A stretch of 64,000 nt of DNA from a bacterium (GCA_905221325.1 CAJNCS010000003.1:186001-250000); one strand, 5' to 3'. Shown: positions 35,330-47,551, counted from the stretch's first letter. Notes: generated from the letters alone by a model not told the origin. Program-made: numbers and translations.

Positions 35330-36244
35330 CTACTTTACATATAAATCTTTAAAGCGACCATCCACTTCTGCTATTTGATAGAGCAAGCGGGCTAGTCCTT
35401 GATAATCTTCTTTTAAACATGAAAGGTGGGCTTGGCCAAATAGAGTAGCCAATTCTTCTTTGAATCTTGCCCCTTTCGGATCATGATCTTTTAAGAACTT
35501 ACTGAGATAGAGATTTCGAACAGCCGCAAGTTTAAAGCTAAAATACTGATGCAGTTGTTTTTGCTCGGTATTTAAGCCATTTTCAGCAACTGCTTTTGCA
35601 TAGCATTCCAAAACACCGTTTTGGCCATTCAGATATCGGTTCTTCATAATCCTTGCTGTTTCTTGATAGATTTCAGTCTGACTAGGACTCTTGACCTTCT
35701 TAAAATTTCCCCACATGGAGTAGGCTCCACGCTTATAGTCAATAGCCTCTGCCTTCCAGGCTTCTAAGATGTCATTAAAAGCAACCTTCATACAGGCAAA
35801 ACCAGCTGGATCATGCAAATAGAGGTACTGATCATCAATAGCATACACGGTTACGAAGTGATCCACACCATAAAGGATTGTGTGATTAGGATTGTAGGTC
35901 AGATGCCCCATATCAAGAGGTCCCAGAACGACAGGTCCATTGGACAGAAAGGTTTCCAACTTTCTTTTAATCTCTTCCAAATCTACTTCTGCTCCATCCT
36001 TTAGATAGAAGTCCTCATAGTCAAATCCAAGTATTTTTAAAGAATGAGAGATGGAAAGATCTGGCATTCCGTTATCAAAGAATACTAGAGGGTGCTGGTC
36101 ATCTTCCTTTACAATACTAGCACCATTTCCCATCACCATTATTGCCTCTAGAAAGTCTGCTTTATAGTCACAACCATAGCCATCCAGTGCCATTGCTAAT
36201 GAATAGCTATAGCAAAGTGACACATCTCCAAAATACATCTGCAT
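35330..36244 (-). CDS. BtrH / C39-like cysteine-peptidase-fold protein
   Basis: A 304-residue protein resembling the butirosin BtrH N-terminal family, a papain-like fold. Candidate catalytic residues are C11 in DVSLCYSYSLAMAL, H in GVDHFVTVYAID near residue 128, and D in YLHDPAG near 145. The C-terminal half (about 180 to 304) is helical. BtrH acts as an acyltransferase in antibiotic synthesis, but relatives in ordinary genomes have unknown substrates. No signal peptide is seen, so it is cytoplasmic. A -10-like TATAAT lies at 36274 to 36279 on the - strand. Confidence 0.72.
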   Translation of the reverse strand: MQMYFGDVSLCYSYSLAMALDGYGCDYKADFLEAIMVMGNGASIVKEDDQHPLVFFDNGMPDLSISHSLKILGFDYEDFYLKDGAEVDLEEIKRKLETFLSNGPVVLGPLDMGHLTYNPNHTILYGVDHFVTVYAIDDQYLYLHDPAGFACMKVAFNDILEAWKAEAIDYKRGAYSMWGNFKKVKSPSQTEIYQETARIMKNRYLNGQNGVLECYAKAVAENGLNTEQKQLHQYFSFKLAAVRNLYLSKFLKDHDPKGARFKEELATLFGQAHLSCLKEDYQGLARLLYQIAEVDGRFKDLYVK

Positions 36245-36360
36245 ATTCCTGCCTCCTTATCTTCTATGGGACTATTATACCGACAAAACTATTCGCAGGC
36301 CCCATAAAATCCAAACAAAAAATATGGGTATTTGTGATTTACGGGCATGAATGTCAATAA

Positions 36361-36395
36361 TTAAAAACTCTGTAAAAGATATCTTCTACAGAGTT
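36361..36395 (-). terminator. Terminator of the AraC/GyrI regulator gene
   Basis: AACTCTGTA / TACAGAGTT with an inner AAGATATCTT palindrome, and a T-run in the - direction. Confidence 0.7.
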
Positions 36396-36429
36396 AAGTT
36401 TGCATCTTTATAAAGTGTCAGAAAATTAT

Positions 36430-37266
36430 CTAGTTCTTAATCACTGGTATCCAGAGTTCCATTTGATAATCTGGAGAGTACATATCACCCTCGGTGTAAA
36501 CTTCAAAGTCTGGTGCTCCTGAGTGGCGATAGCCAGTTTCTGGGAAAAAGACTTCCAATACATATTTCCAAGCATGGTGGATGCTGGCTGGTATAGCCCC
36601 CTTGACTGGTACGATGGCATATTCAGCTTCTGCGATTTCCTTGATTGACAGACCTAGTTCTTCTGCTTTAGCTTTATCCGTCACATCATAAGCGGCCATA
36701 TAGTTGATGATTTCGCCTTCTTTGACATCCGAGCAGATGCCAAAGGATTGGCCACTGCCCAGACTTTCCAGGCTTTCAAAGCTGTGATTTGCATAGAGCT
36801 GCTCCCAAGCAGATGGGCACTGGCTATTGTCAATAGCTTCCAATAGGACGCCTGCTACAGTAAAAGCAGATTTCTTTTGAATCTTGATATCCATATTCTT
36901 TCCTCCTGTAATCTTTAAGGATAATTGAAGTCTAGGAAAGACCCGATAAGGTTTTCCATTTCGAACTTCTGAGGGGGTTGCACCATGAAATTTCTTGAAA
37001 GCTGCGCTGAAGGCATCCGCAGAGTCGTAGCCGTATTTCAACGCTATGTCAATGACTTTCTCAGAGCTTTCTCGCAAGTCCGTCACAGCTTCTGACAGCC
37101 TGCGATTGCGCAAGTATTCTGCTAATGTCATATCTGCTAGGATGGAAAAGAGCCTGCTAAAGAGAGGGTAAGAATAGCCTGATAGCTGCTGGAATCTTTT
37201 CATATCCACTTCTCCAGTCAGCTGCTGCTCCAAATAATCCATGGTTCGATTGAATTGATGCATCAT
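36430..37266 (-). CDS. AraC-family regulator with GyrI-like effector domain
   Basis: A 278-residue two-domain regulator. Residues 1 to 100 carry two helix-turn-helix motifs of the AraC/XylS type, ending in DIALKYGYDSADAFSAAFKKFHG. Residues 120 to 278 form a GyrI-like ligand-binding domain (NMDIKIQKKSAFTVAG ... YQMELWIPV), which in Rob/SoxS/BmrR relatives binds drugs or small hydrophobic molecules. Its target genes are not evident from context. The start codon is one of two adjacent ATGs. Confidence 0.9.
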   Translation of the reverse strand: MMHQFNRTMDYLEQQLTGEVDMKRFQQLSGYSYPLFSRLFSILADMTLAEYLRNRRLSEAVTDLRESSEKVIDIALKYGYDSADAFSAAFKKFHGATPSEVRNGKPYRVFPRLQLSLKITGGKNMDIKIQKKSAFTVAGVLLEAIDNSQCPSAWEQLYANHSFESLESLGSGQSFGICSDVKEGEIINYMAAYDVTDKAKAEELGLSIKEIAEAEYAIVPVKGAIPASIHHAWKYVLEVFFPETGYRHSGAPDFEVYTEGDMYSPDYQMELWIPVIKN

Positions 37267-37464
37267 ATTCTTTTTTACCTCACAAAAGATACTAAGACCG
37301 TTAAAAGCAAAGTGAAAATTGGAAAATTGACGGAGGGGCTCCTGCTCCGAGAAAATTTCATCTTTTTCACACAGCTTTAGGCCGTGTTCAATCCTATCTA
37401 TATTCTAACAAATACAAGATACTTCCGCCCTAGAATCTTTATACAAGATTTAAAGGTGTAAAAT

Positions 37465-37959
37465 CTATAACTTATCTTTTAATTTCTCAACAAAGAGATA
37501 AGCTGCTGGGCAGGTCAAGGTATTTTTGATTGTCAGATGATTAATCTGATGAATCCTCTTGCGATCTGTATGGGGGAATTCACGACAGGCCTTGGGACGA
37601 ACGTCGTAGATGGAGCAGAGATTGTCTCCTCCTAAAAATGGACAAGGCATGGATTTGAAAACCTTGTCCCCATCTTCATCTACCTGCAGAAATTCCGCTT
37701 CAAAAGCTGGTAACTTCATCTTAAAGTACTTGGCGATACGGGTGATGTCTGCCTCTTTAAAGTCGGGTCCCAATGTCTTGCAACAGTTAGCACAGGCAGT
37801 ACAATCAATCTCAGCAAAGACTTCTTGGTGAATCTGCTGGGCAATCTTATCTAGATTCTTTGGTGGCTTTTTCTTTAGATTGGCTAACACTTTACGATGC
37901 TCTTTCTGCTTTTGCAAAGCTAGCTGGTGGTAATACTCAATATCAATTTCTTTAGACAT
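37465..37959 (-). CDS. YkgJ-family cysteine cluster protein
   Basis: A 164-residue protein with the YkgJ-type metal cluster: C-T-A-C-A-N-C-C near residue 55, then CPFLGGDNLCSIYDVRPKAC (two cysteines framing about residues 102 to 121) and a further Cys near the C-terminus. The family is thought to bind zinc or an Fe-S cluster; its function is unknown. The N-terminal 50 residues are basic and helical. Confidence 0.85.
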   Translation of the reverse strand: MSKEIDIEYYHQLALQKQKEHRKVLANLKKKPPKNLDKIAQQIHQEVFAEIDCTACANCCKTLGPDFKEADITRIAKYFKMKLPAFEAEFLQVDEDGDKVFKSMPCPFLGGDNLCSIYDVRPKACREFPHTDRKRIHQINHLTIKNTLTCPAAYLFVEKLKDKL

Positions 37960-38020
37960 AATTTCTTTCTAATACAAGTTTTTTTTGTCTATTATACCAT
38001 AAACACTGCCCCCTAAACAT

Positions 38021-38125
38021 TAAAAAAGCCCTTCGGATAAAATCCGAGGGGCTTAAAACGTTGTTAAATCAACGGCCGAACTTTTGAATTTCAAGGTTCG
38101 GGATAAAATAGTTCACTGAACTAGA
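38021..38125 (-). other. Chain of hairpins in the eno 3' untranslated region, ending in the terminator
   Basis: In the - direction after the eno stop are: the palindrome AGTTCA-C-TGAACT (38110 to 38122), a 9-bp hairpin starting CCGAAC / GTTCGG (38076 to 38101), a 5-bp hairpin CGTTG / CAACG (38059 to 38074), and the terminator, a 13-bp stem AAGCCC.../...GGGCTT with T-run (38021 to 38054). Confidence 0.7.
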
Positions 38126-39433
<1,308 letters not shown>

Positions 39434-39467
39434 TTACTCTCCTTTGAGTTAAATTTTTTACACCTCT

Positions 39468-39496
39468 ATGATACCTTAAAAATAAGCGTTTATCAA
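39468..39496 (-). promoter_or_regulatory. eno promoter
   Basis: On the - strand TTGATA (39491 to 39496), 17-base spacer, TATCAT (39468 to 39473). A cre-like AAAGCGATTAC lies further upstream near 39541 to 39553, with two mismatches to the usual CcpA consensus. Confidence 0.75.
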
Positions 39497-39577
39497 GAAA
39501 AAACGTTATCTTTGTGCAAATTTTCCTTAACTTTGTAAAGTAATCGCTTTCTTTTATCTGTTTTCTTGAGATTTTTG

Positions 39578-39586
39578 TGATATACT
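39578..39586 (+). promoter_or_regulatory. Extended -10 promoter giving a leaderless mRNA
   Basis: TG-A-TATACT with the -10 at 39581 to 39586. The ATG of the next gene is at 39593, seven bases after the -10, and no RBS is present. Confidence 0.65.
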
Positions 39587-39592
39587 GTTTTT

Positions 39593-40039
39593 ATGACAGA
39601 TTTATCAAAACAACTACTAGAAAAAGCTCATGGTGAACCGAAATTAAAGCCTGACGAACAACGCCGCTACCTCGGTACTTTCGAGGAAAGAGTTCTTGGC
39701 TACGCGGATATCAATACTGCCAATAGTCCTGAATTAGAACATGGATTTTTCTCTATTTTAGAGGTTTTTCAAGAAAAGGTAGAGGAACTTTTTGTGAAGA
39801 TCTCACCAAATATTGAGTTTGACAAACAGGTCTTTTACTTAAAACAAGCAAAGGAAAGTAATTGCCAGGCGACTATTGTTTCAGACGATCATATCACCTC
39901 TCCTTTTGGCCTTGTCATTCACACGAACGAACCTGTTCAATTAGAAGAAAAGGACCTTAGACTTGCATTCTCAAGTCTTTGGGAGGAGAAAAAGGCAGAT
40001 CCACCTAAAAAATCCATCTGGAAAAAATGGTTTGGTTAA
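39593..40039 (+). CDS. YueI-family protein (DUF1694)
   Basis: A 148-residue cytoplasmic protein of the DUF1694 (YueI) family. Typical features are [17 protein letters not shown] near residue 25 and the C-terminal hydrophobic WKKWFG. The function is unknown. It is divergent from eno and appears to be translated from a leaderless transcript. Its stop overlaps the stop of the convergent glycerate kinase gene by four bases. Confidence 0.88.
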   Translation: MTDLSKQLLEKAHGEPKLKPDEQRRYLGTFEERVLGYADINTANSPELEHGFFSILEVFQEKVEELFVKISPNIEFDKQVFYLKQAKESNCQATIVSDDHITSPFGLVIHTNEPVQLEEKDLRLAFSSLWEEKKADPPKKSIWKKWFG

Positions 40040-41151
40040 TCCTTCCTCAAATTTAATAAACGGCCAATATTAGTAGCTGTATGCTCCAAATAAAGACTTG
40101 CATTTTTCAGACTGTCTTCTAAAGGCTCACTTTTCTCTAGGATAGAGAATGCTGCTTGTATATTTTCAAATGGTAGGGGAGGAAAATCGTCAGCAAGACT
40201 ACCACAAATAGCAATAACAGGAACTCCGTTAGGGGTTCTTTTTGCTACACCGATAGGAGCTTTTCCAACAAAGCTTTGACTGTCCAGTCTCCCTTCTCCA
40301 ACCATAACCAAGTCGGCACCTGAAACTTTCTTGTCAAAGTCAATCAAATCCAAGCAAGTATCAATCCCGGATACGATACAGGCCTCAGCAAAGGCACAGA
40401 GACCGGCAGCAATCCCACCGCCGGCTCCTGCTCCTTTAAGAGACAGGGTGGAAGGTGAAAATTTTTCATAGAACTCCTGTATAGCCAGATCTACTGTCTC
40501 AAATAAAGCAGGATCCAAGCCCTTTTGTTTTCCAAATGTATAGGTTGCCCCTTGATGACCACATAGAGGGCTTACGACATCCGCTAAAATGCGGATTTTC
40601 ACATCTTCAGGAATTCTATACAACTCGCTATCTGAAACTGACTCGAACTCAAGCAAAGTCTGACCACAAGCTGGTAATTCCTTTCCATTCTTATCATAAA
40701 AACAATAACCCAGACCAGCAGCAATGCCTATCCCACCGTCATTACTAGCCGTACCACCTACACCGATATAGATTTCCTTCATTCCTTGATCAATGAGATG
40801 GCGAATCAGCTCTCCAATACCTCTGGTTTGGATATGAAGAGGATTTCGTTTCTCATGCGGAATCTTTCCAAGACCAACCAAGTCAGCAACTTCAAAGAGC
40901 GCTATTTGACCTTTTTGAAAGTAACGCATTGCTTCATTTAGACCAAAAGGTCCCGTAACCTCTTGCCATTTTTCTTTGAGTTCAAGAGAATGTCGAATAG
41001 CATCTACAGTTCCTTCCCCACCATCGCCAACAGGGCAAAGCAGACATTCTACATCCGCTATTGACTGTTCGAAGCCTTTTTTTATAGCTTGAGCGACCTC
41101 TTCTGCCGTCAAACTTTCTTTAAAAGAATCGGGTGCGATTACAATTTTCAT
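40036..41151 (-). CDS. Glycerate kinase
   Basis: A 371-residue class-II glycerate kinase (GlxK/GarK family). Signatures are [16 protein letters not shown] at the N-terminus, [13 protein letters not shown] near residue 40, and [11 protein letters not shown] near 130. It phosphorylates D-glycerate to 2- or 3-phosphoglycerate, which feeds into enolase or serine metabolism; serB lies directly upstream in the same operon (ten-base gap). Confidence 0.93.
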   Translation of the reverse strand: MKIVIAPDSFKESLTAEEVAQAIKKGFEQSIADVECLLCPVGDGGEGTVDAIRHSLELKEKWQEVTGPFGLNEAMRYFQKGQIALFEVADLVGLGKIPHEKRNPLHIQTRGIGELIRHLIDQGMKEIYIGVGGTASNDGGIGIAAGLGYCFYDKNGKELPACGQTLLEFESVSDSELYRIPEDVKIRILADVVSPLCGHQGATYTFGKQKGLDPALFETVDLAIQEFYEKFSPSTLSLKGAGAGGGIAAGLCAFAEACIVSGIDTCLDLIDFDKKVSGADLVMVGEGRLDSQSFVGKAPIGVAKRTPNGVPVIAICGSLADDFPPLPFENIQAAFSILEKSEPLEDSLKNASLYLEHTATNIGRLLNLRKD

Positions 41152-41160
41152 AGTTCCCTC

Positions 41161-41805
41161 TCATTCTAAGAAATCAATCCAAGGCAAAACTTCTAAAAAA
41201 TCCCTCGTATCTACATGACAAGCTATCTCAGCTTTTACGACCTCCTTGGCACAAAAGGCTATACCGTGACCTGCTGATTTTAACATCAAGAGGTCGTTAG
41301 ACCCATCACCGATTACAATCGTTCTTTCTTTGGAAAGTCCTAATTCCTTTCTCCATTTCTCAAGAGTAGCTTGTTTTACTTGGGCTGTCACAATGCCACC
41401 AACTAATTTACCTGTTAAAAAGTCATCTCTGACTTCCAACTGGTTGGCGGAGAAATAGGAGATACCAAGGGATTCTGCTAATCTCTCAACTATTGGTGCA
41501 AATCCACCAGACACTAGACCGACTAGAATACCCTTCTTTTGAAGTACGGAGATAAATTCTTGAGCATTTTTGGACAGATGAATGGATTTGAAGACAGTAT
41601 CAAAGACCGAAACCGGAAGACCTTTTAACAAAGCCACTCTCGCTCGTAAGCTTGTTTCAAAGTCCAGTTCACCTCGCATTGCCTGGCTTGTAATCTGCGA
41701 TATTTCTTCTTCGCAACCTGCTTTTTTTCCTAAAAGATCAATCACTTCTTCTGCTATCAGGGTTCCGTCAACGTCCATGACACACAAGCCTTTTACTTGA
41801 GACAT
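41161..41805 (-). CDS. serB: Phosphoserine phosphatase
   Basis: A 214-residue HAD-superfamily phosphatase for the last step of serine synthesis. Motif I is MDVDGTLIAEEVIDLLG at residues 10 to 26, motif II is LVSGGFAPI, and motif IV is VIGDGSNDLLML near residue 170. The RBS is AAAGGAAAG. It is cotranscribed with glycerate kinase, so the pair may link 3-phosphoglycerate and serine pools. Confidence 0.93.
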   Translation of the reverse strand: MSQVKGLCVMDVDGTLIAEEVIDLLGKKAGCEEEISQITSQAMRGELDFETSLRARVALLKGLPVSVFDTVFKSIHLSKNAQEFISVLQKKGILVGLVSGGFAPIVERLAESLGISYFSANQLEVRDDFLTGKLVGGIVTAQVKQATLEKWRKELGLSKERTIVIGDGSNDLLMLKSAGHGIAFCAKEVVKAEIACHVDTRDFLEVLPWIDFLE

Positions 41806-41828
41806 AAACTTTCCTTTCTAAACAGCCC

Positions 41829-41858
41829 AAAAATCGTATGAAAGAATCATACGATTTT
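41829..41858 (-). terminator. Terminator of the glycogen operon
   Basis: A 12-bp perfect stem AAAATCGTATGA / TCATACGATTTT with a five-base loop, just after the glgA stop. Confidence 0.85.
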
Positions 41859-41863
41859 ATCTA

Positions 41864-43297
41864 TTAGTTGACTAAACTATGGTACAAGTCAAGATAAGAC
41901 TTGCAAGCTGTGTCCCATGAGAAATCGCATTCCATAGCTTGTTTTTGTAGATTTCTCCAAACGTCCGGCTGGTTCTTATAAACATCCAAGGCTGTTTGGA
42001 AACTCCAGTTAAGCCAGTATGGTGTTAAATTGTCAAAGCTAAATCCAGTACCAGTTCCTTCGATTGGATTGAAGGATTGAACTGTATCTCTTAGTCCGCC
42101 AACCTCATGAACCAATGGTAGAGTTCCGTAGCGCATTGCCATCATTTGAGATAAGCCACATGGTTCAAAACGACTTGGCATGAGGAAGAGATCACAAGCT
42201 GCGTAGATTTCTTGAGCAAGTTTGACGTCGAAAGTGATATTTGCTGATAGCTTGTCAGGATAGACTTGCGCAAACCATGAGAAGGAATGTTCAAAAGCAG
42301 GATCTCCTGTCCCTAAAAGGACTATTTGAACGTCCTCTTGTAAGAAACGATGCAAGCTTTCTACAACAACATCAAAACCTTTTTGGCGTGTCAAGCGAGA
42401 GACAATCCCAACTAGTGGAACATCTGCTCGTACTGGTAGACCAACTCTCTCTTGCAATTTTGCTTTGTTTTGTGCTTTTCCTGACAAGTCATCCTTATCA
42501 AAATGATAGTCTAAAAGAGCATCTGTCTCTGGATTATAGAGATCAGTATCGATTCCATTAACAATACCCGAAACCTTACCTGACTCCATCCGAAGAATCT
42601 GATCCAAGCCACAACCGAACTGACTAGTCATAATCTCATGTGCATAGCTAGGAGATACGGTTGAGACACGATCCGCGTAGAGGATACCAGCTTTCATCCA
42701 GTTAAGACAGTCATTCCAACGAAGGGTTCCATCAGCATACCGTTCAAAACCAACACCAAACAAATCCCACAACATTCCTTCAGAAAATTGACCTTGGAAT
42801 TCCAAATTGTGAATGGTTAAAACGGTTCTGATTCCTTGATATGCCTGAATCCATCTGTATTTTTCCTTCAAGAGAAAAGGAATCATAGCGGTGTGATAAT
42901 CATGGGCATGGAGAATATCTGGAATGAAATCAATTCGCTCCATGGCCTCAAGAGCAGCCAGTTGGAAGAAGGCAAAACGTTCACCATCATCGAAATCTCC
43001 GTAAACATGACCTCGGAAGAAATAAGTTTGATTGTCTACGAAGTAGAAGGTAACACCATTCAAAACGGTCTTCTTAATACCACAGTACTGTCTACGCCAG
43101 CCTACACTCACTTCAAAGTGAAGAACATCCTCAATCTGGTCGCCGAACTTAGCCTCTACCATGTCATAGTAAGGTAAGACAACCGCAACTTCGTGCCCAG
43201 CCTTTACCAGTGATTTAGGAAGAGCGCCAATAACGTCTCCCAAACCACCTGTTTTTGAAAAGGGTGCACCCTCTGCTGCTACAAATAAAATTTTCAT
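41864..43297 (-). CDS. glgA: Glycogen synthase
   Basis: A 477-residue GT5 glycosyltransferase that extends glycogen chains from ADP-glucose. The N-terminal [14 protein letters not shown] loop (residues 15 to 28) binds ADP, and the C-terminal [15 protein letters not shown] motif near residue 380 holds the catalytic glutamate. It is the last gene of glgB-glgC-glgD-glgA and overlaps glgD by four bases. Confidence 0.97.
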   Translation of the reverse strand: MKILFVAAEGAPFSKTGGLGDVIGALPKSLVKAGHEVAVVLPYYDMVEAKFGDQIEDVLHFEVSVGWRRQYCGIKKTVLNGVTFYFVDNQTYFFRGHVYGDFDDGERFAFFQLAALEAMERIDFIPDILHAHDYHTAMIPFLLKEKYRWIQAYQGIRTVLTIHNLEFQGQFSEGMLWDLFGVGFERYADGTLRWNDCLNWMKAGILYADRVSTVSPSYAHEIMTSQFGCGLDQILRMESGKVSGIVNGIDTDLYNPETDALLDYHFDKDDLSGKAQNKAKLQERVGLPVRADVPLVGIVSRLTRQKGFDVVVESLHRFLQEDVQIVLLGTGDPAFEHSFSWFAQVYPDKLSANITFDVKLAQEIYAACDLFLMPSRFEPCGLSQMMAMRYGTLPLVHEVGGLRDTVQSFNPIEGTGTGFSFDNLTPYWLNWSFQTALDVYKNQPDVWRNLQKQAMECDFSWDTACKSYLDLYHSLVN

Positions 43298-44433
43298 GAA
43301 TGAATATCCTCTGTTACTTTTTCTCCTTTTTTGACTACGACTGGATGTTCAGCAGTTCCTCGAATCACGACACCGTCAGCAATTTCAACCCCTTTGTCCA
43401 AGATTGCATACTCAACTTGGGCACCTTGACCAATCACAACACGTGGGAAGAGAAGGCTGTCTTTAACTAGACTATCCTTATGAACGTGAATATTACGTGA
43501 TAGGACTGACTGAACTACTTCACCCTCTATGATACTACCAGAGGCGAACTGCGAAGTACTTACCTTAGAGGTGTTTGAATAGTAAGTTGGTTCTTCATTC
43601 TTAACCTTGGTATAAATTTTTTGGTTAGGTGAGAAGAGAGAGTAGAATTTTTGAGACTCTAGCATATCAATATTGGCTTGATAATAGGATTGAACAGAGT
43701 GAACATTGGCTAGGTAGCCAGTGTATTCATAAGCAAAAGCACCTTCTTTTACAGCTAAATCGCGAAGTACATAGCGTAATTTTTCTGGATATTCTTTTTG
43801 AACTTCTTCTTCAAGTCGTTCAATCAACCACGGAGTATCAACGACGAATATATCTGTAGACATGTTGAAAAGTTCATCTGTTGATTTGGCATCAAAAAGT
43901 TTATGAGAAAGAACATGGTCTGTTTCATCCACTTCCAAGATGGCATTAACATCTGAAATATCCTTTTTAGGTAATTTCTTATAAACAACTGTAATCGGAC
44001 GACCGGCAGTAGTATGTAAATGGAATACTTGATTGAGGTCAATATTCACCACGATATCACAGTTAAGTGCAACCGTCTGATTTGATCCTGAACGTTTCAA
44101 ATAAGTGAGAAGCTGTTGGTAATATTCTTTCCCAACTGTGCTACTTTCAACACGCGTATTATAAATACCTAGATAGTAGTGACTGAGAAGGGTAGATAAG
44201 CCCCACTCACGTCCTGAACGAATGTGGTCAAAGACTGAACTGATATTGTCTTGTTGGAAAATTCCAAAGACACTACGAACACCAGCATTTGCAAGGCTAG
44301 AAAGAGGGAAGTCAATCAAACGATATTTTGCTCCAAATGGCAAGCTGGCTACTGGACGATGATCTGTCAAAGTTGACATATCGTGAAAACCAACGGTGTT
44401 TCCTAAAATGGCTGAATATTTATCAATCTTCAT
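43294..44433 (-). CDS. glgD: GlgD, partner subunit of ADP-glucose pyrophosphorylase
   Basis: A 379-residue paralogue of GlgC with an N-terminal nucleotidyltransferase fold and a C-terminal left-handed beta helix. The nucleotide loop is degraded (no GGxGTRL; the region reads [14 protein letters not shown]), so it is not expected to be catalytic alone. In Firmicutes GlgD pairs with GlgC and raises its activity. It overlaps glgC by 11 bases. Confidence 0.95.
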   Translation of the reverse strand: MKIDKYSAILGNTVGFHDMSTLTDHRPVASLPFGAKYRLIDFPLSSLANAGVRSVFGIFQQDNISSVFDHIRSGREWGLSTLLSHYYLGIYNTRVESSTVGKEYYQQLLTYLKRSGSNQTVALNCDIVVNIDLNQVFHLHTTAGRPITVVYKKLPKKDISDVNAILEVDETDHVLSHKLFDAKSTDELFNMSTDIFVVDTPWLIERLEEEVQKEYPEKLRYVLRDLAVKEGAFAYEYTGYLANVHSVQSYYQANIDMLESQKFYSLFSPNQKIYTKVKNEEPTYYSNTSKVSTSQFASGSIIEGEVVQSVLSRNIHVHKDSLVKDSLLFPRVVIGQGAQVEYAILDKGVEIADGVVIRGTAEHPVVVKKGEKVTEDIHS

Positions 44434-45565
44434 CTGTTGCTACCCCCACTACTTCATCATATCCTACTACTTGTACTTCGTCTGTTCCATCAATTTCGAC
44501 ACCTTCAGAAATAACAGCACCTTCACCAATGATGGCACGTTTAATTTTTGCACCTTTTCCGATAATGGCACCACTCATGATTACAGAGTCTACTACTTCA
44601 GCACCCTCACGTACTTGCGCTTCTGTTGAGAGAATGGAATGCTTAACAGTTCCATCCACGAGACAGCCATCCACAACTAAAGAATCTTCTACATGAGCGT
44701 GTTTTCCAATAAAGTTTGGTGGTGAAATCAGGTTCCGTGAGTAGATTTTCCACTGACGATCACGACTATCCAAAGCGTTGTTTGGATCAATGTATTCCAT
44801 ATTGGCTTCCCAAAGGGATTCAATTGTACCAACGTCTTTCCAGTAACCCTTGAATTCATAAGCATAGACACTTTCACCAGACTCAAGGTAGTTTGGAATA
44901 ACGTTTTTACCGAAATCTGACATATCTACCTTGCTCTTTTCAGCGGCTACTAGCATGTTGCGTAGACGTTTCCAGTCAAAAATATAGATTCCCATAGAAG
45001 CTTTAGTAGACTTAGGTTTTGCTGGTTTTTCTTCGAATTCGACGATACGATTGTTTGCGTCAGTATTCATGATACCAAAACGGCTAGCTTCTTTGAGAGG
45101 TACATCCAAGACAGCTACTGTCAAACTGGCATTGTTGTCCTTGTGAGATTGGAGCATGTCATCATAGTCCATCTTGTAAATATGGTCTCCAGAGAGGATC
45201 AAGACGTATTCTGGGTTAACACTGTCGATGTAGTCAATGTTTTGGTAGATAGCGTGGCTAGTCCCTTCAAACCACCGGTTTCCCTCGCTTGCAGAGTAGG
45301 GTTGAAGGATAGAAACACCTGTATTAATGCCATCTAGTCCCCAGCTCGAACCATTTCCGATATGGTTGTTCAAGGCAAGAGGTTGATACTGTGTAATAAC
45401 ACCGACGTTGTGAATCCCAGAATTAGCACAGTTTGAAAGAGCAAAGTCAATGATACGGTAGCGCCCACCGAATTGCACTGCTGGTTTGGCAATGCTTTGA
45501 GTGAGCTTTCCGAGACGTGTTCCTTGCCCACCGGCAAGGATCAAAGCTAGCATTTCATTCTTCAT
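44423..45565 (-). CDS. glgC: Glucose-1-phosphate adenylyltransferase
   Basis: A 380-residue enzyme that makes ADP-glucose, the committed step of glycogen synthesis. The nucleotide loop [13 protein letters not shown] (residues 10 to 22), the catalytic [13 protein letters not shown] region near 125, and the EEKPAKPKS substrate loop are all intact. The C-terminal hexapeptide repeats form the beta helix. The start lies within the end of glgB. Confidence 0.97.
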   Translation of the reverse strand: MKNEMLALILAGGQGTRLGKLTQSIAKPAVQFGGRYRIIDFALSNCANSGIHNVGVITQYQPLALNNHIGNGSSWGLDGINTGVSILQPYSASEGNRWFEGTSHAIYQNIDYIDSVNPEYVLILSGDHIYKMDYDDMLQSHKDNNASLTVAVLDVPLKEASRFGIMNTDANNRIVEFEEKPAKPKSTKASMGIYIFDWKRLRNMLVAAEKSKVDMSDFGKNVIPNYLESGESVYAYEFKGYWKDVGTIESLWEANMEYIDPNNALDSRDRQWKIYSRNLISPPNFIGKHAHVEDSLVVDGCLVDGTVKHSILSTEAQVREGAEVVDSVIMSGAIIGKGAKIKRAIIGEGAVISEGVEIDGTDEVQVVGYDEVVGVATDED

Positions 45566-47483
45566 TTTCTACTCCTTTTTGGGTTTTATTTGTGACAGTT
45601 TTAGTTGGTTTCAAGCGACGTTTAATCTTCCAGATACTTGCCCCCATAGCTGGCAAGGTGAAGGTCAAGGTCTGCTCATAATCCTTCCATAATCCTTCTT
45701 GAGTTTGAACCGTTTGGTTGTATTCTTTCCAGACACCACCCCATTGTTCCAATTCTGTATTCCAAACTTCTTCATAAACTCCTGCGACAGGAAGTCCGAT
45801 TGTAAAGTCTTTTCGTTCAACAGGCGCCATATTAAAGACACAGACTAGCATTTCACCCTTTTTACTCTTACGAATAAAGGAAAGGACACTCTGATCTCTA
45901 TTATCCGCATCGATAATTTCGATGCCGTCGTAGCTGGTGTCAATTTCCCAAAGGCAACGGTGCTCTTTATAGAATTGATTGAGTTGAGAAGTGAAGTGCT
46001 TCATTTTAGCATTCATTGGATCTTCCAAGTTAGACCATTCTAGCTGTTCCTCAGACTTCCACTCTAAGAACTGACCATATTCGCTTCCCATGAACAAGAG
46101 TTTCTTACCTGGATGACAAATCTGATAAGTGTAGAGATTGCGTAGTCCTGCAAATTGATTGTATCGATCTCCCCACATCTTGTGCATCATGCTTTTCTTA
46201 CCATGCACGACTTCATCATGTGAGAAAGGTAAGAGGTAGTTTTCATTAAAAACATACATGAAGCTGAAGGTTACCAAGTTAAAATCATACTTACGATAAA
46301 TCGGGTCTTCCTCGTAGAAACGGAGAATGTCGTTCATCCAACCCATATTCCACTTGTAGTCAAATCCTAGACCACCCATTTCTTTCATACCAGTAATCTT
46401 TGTTGCTGATGAACTTTCTTCTGCAATCATCATCACATCTGGATGCGCTAACTTGATAACAGTGTTCAAACGTTGAAGGAAATAGTAGCCTTCGTAGTTG
46501 AGATTGCCACCGTCTTTGTTTGGAGTCCAAGGAGCATTATCATAGTCTAGGTAGAGCATATTGCTAACTGCATCCACTCGAATACCGTCTAAATGATAAA
46601 ATTCAATCCAGAATTTAATGCTAGAAATCAAGAAGGACTGGACTTCATTCTTCCCAAGGTCAAAGTTAAGAGCTCCCCAACCGTAGTTATGGGCCTTGTT
46701 GTGGTCTTGGTATTCAAAAGTTGGTGTTCCATCGTAATAAGCAAGGGCGTCATCGTTGATGGTAAAATGACCTGGAACCCAATCCACAATTACACCGATA
46801 TTGTTTAAATGACATTCCTCAACAAAATCTTGGAATTCCTCTGGTCGCCCATAAGAGTGCTCCATAGCAAAGTAACCCATAAGCTGATAGCCCCAACTCA
46901 ATCCAAGTGGGTGAGCCATTAAAGGCATAAACTCGATGTGAGTGTAATTCATCTCAACAAGGTATGGAATGAGTTCTTCCTTGAGTTGTGCAAAGCTGTA
47001 TGGACTACCATCTGGATTTCTCTTCCAAGATCCAGCGTGAGCTTCATAAATATTGACTGGTCTCTCAAAAAAGCCCCAGCGTTTTCTCCTAGCTAGCCAA
47101 AGACCATCTTTCCATTTTTTCTCTGGAATATCAGTCAGGATGGCTCCAGTCTCTGGACGAGCCTCAAAACGAACCGCCAATGGATCAATTTTCATAATCT
47201 GGTGCCCATTTGCACGCGTGATATGATACTTATAAATCTGCCCTTCATGAGCCAGACTTGTGAAGACTTCCCAAACACCCGATTCATTCCGTACCATAGG
47301 AATTTGATGCTCTGTCCAGTTTGTAAAATCACCAACTAAGTGCACAGCCTGAGCGTTAGGTGCCCAAACACGGAAAGTAAAACCAATTTCTCCGTCTTTT
47401 TCCTCTTTATGTGCTCCTAGATAGTGCTGAAGATGAAAATTTTCTCCAGTAGTGAAGGTTCTCAATGCTTCTTGATTATTCAT
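45555..47483 (-). CDS. glgB: 1,4-alpha-glucan branching enzyme
   Basis: A 642-residue GH13 branching enzyme. An N-terminal CBM48 domain (about 20 to 130, [19 protein letters not shown]) is followed by the catalytic barrel with [14 protein letters not shown] (nucleophile Asp), AEESS (acid Glu) and FSHDEV. The start at 47483 has AAAGGGGATTGG upstream and gives the normal family length; a longer frame up to 47573 runs through the promoter and cre site and is not real. It is the first gene of the glycogen operon. Confidence 0.96.
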   Translation of the reverse strand: MNNQEALRTFTTGENFHLQHYLGAHKEEKDGEIGFTFRVWAPNAQAVHLVGDFTNWTEHQIPMVRNESGVWEVFTSLAHEGQIYKYHITRANGHQIMKIDPLAVRFEARPETGAILTDIPEKKWKDGLWLARRKRWGFFERPVNIYEAHAGSWKRNPDGSPYSFAQLKEELIPYLVEMNYTHIEFMPLMAHPLGLSWGYQLMGYFAMEHSYGRPEEFQDFVEECHLNNIGVIVDWVPGHFTINDDALAYYDGTPTFEYQDHNKAHNYGWGALNFDLGKNEVQSFLISSIKFWIEFYHLDGIRVDAVSNMLYLDYDNAPWTPNKDGGNLNYEGYYFLQRLNTVIKLAHPDVMMIAEESSSATKITGMKEMGGLGFDYKWNMGWMNDILRFYEEDPIYRKYDFNLVTFSFMYVFNENYLLPFSHDEVVHGKKSMMHKMWGDRYNQFAGLRNLYTYQICHPGKKLLFMGSEYGQFLEWKSEEQLEWSNLEDPMNAKMKHFTSQLNQFYKEHRCLWEIDTSYDGIEIIDADNRDQSVLSFIRKSKKGEMLVCVFNMAPVERKDFTIGLPVAGVYEEVWNTELEQWGGVWKEYNQTVQTQEGLWKDYEQTLTFTLPAMGASIWKIKRRLKPTKTVTNKTQKGVENEE

Positions 47484-47500
47484 CCAATCCCCTTTCTTTT

Positions 47501-47551
47501 TGTAAGCGTTTTCTATAATTCTATTATACACTCTTTTAAGATAACTTTCAA
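47501..47551 (-). promoter_or_regulatory. Glycogen operon promoter with cre (CcpA) site
   Basis: On the - strand TTGAAA (47546 to 47551), 17-base spacer, TATAAT (47523 to 47528), then TAGAAAACGCTTACA (47501 to 47515), a strong match to the catabolite-response element. The site lies at or just after the transcription start, as in repression by CcpA. Confidence 0.85.
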
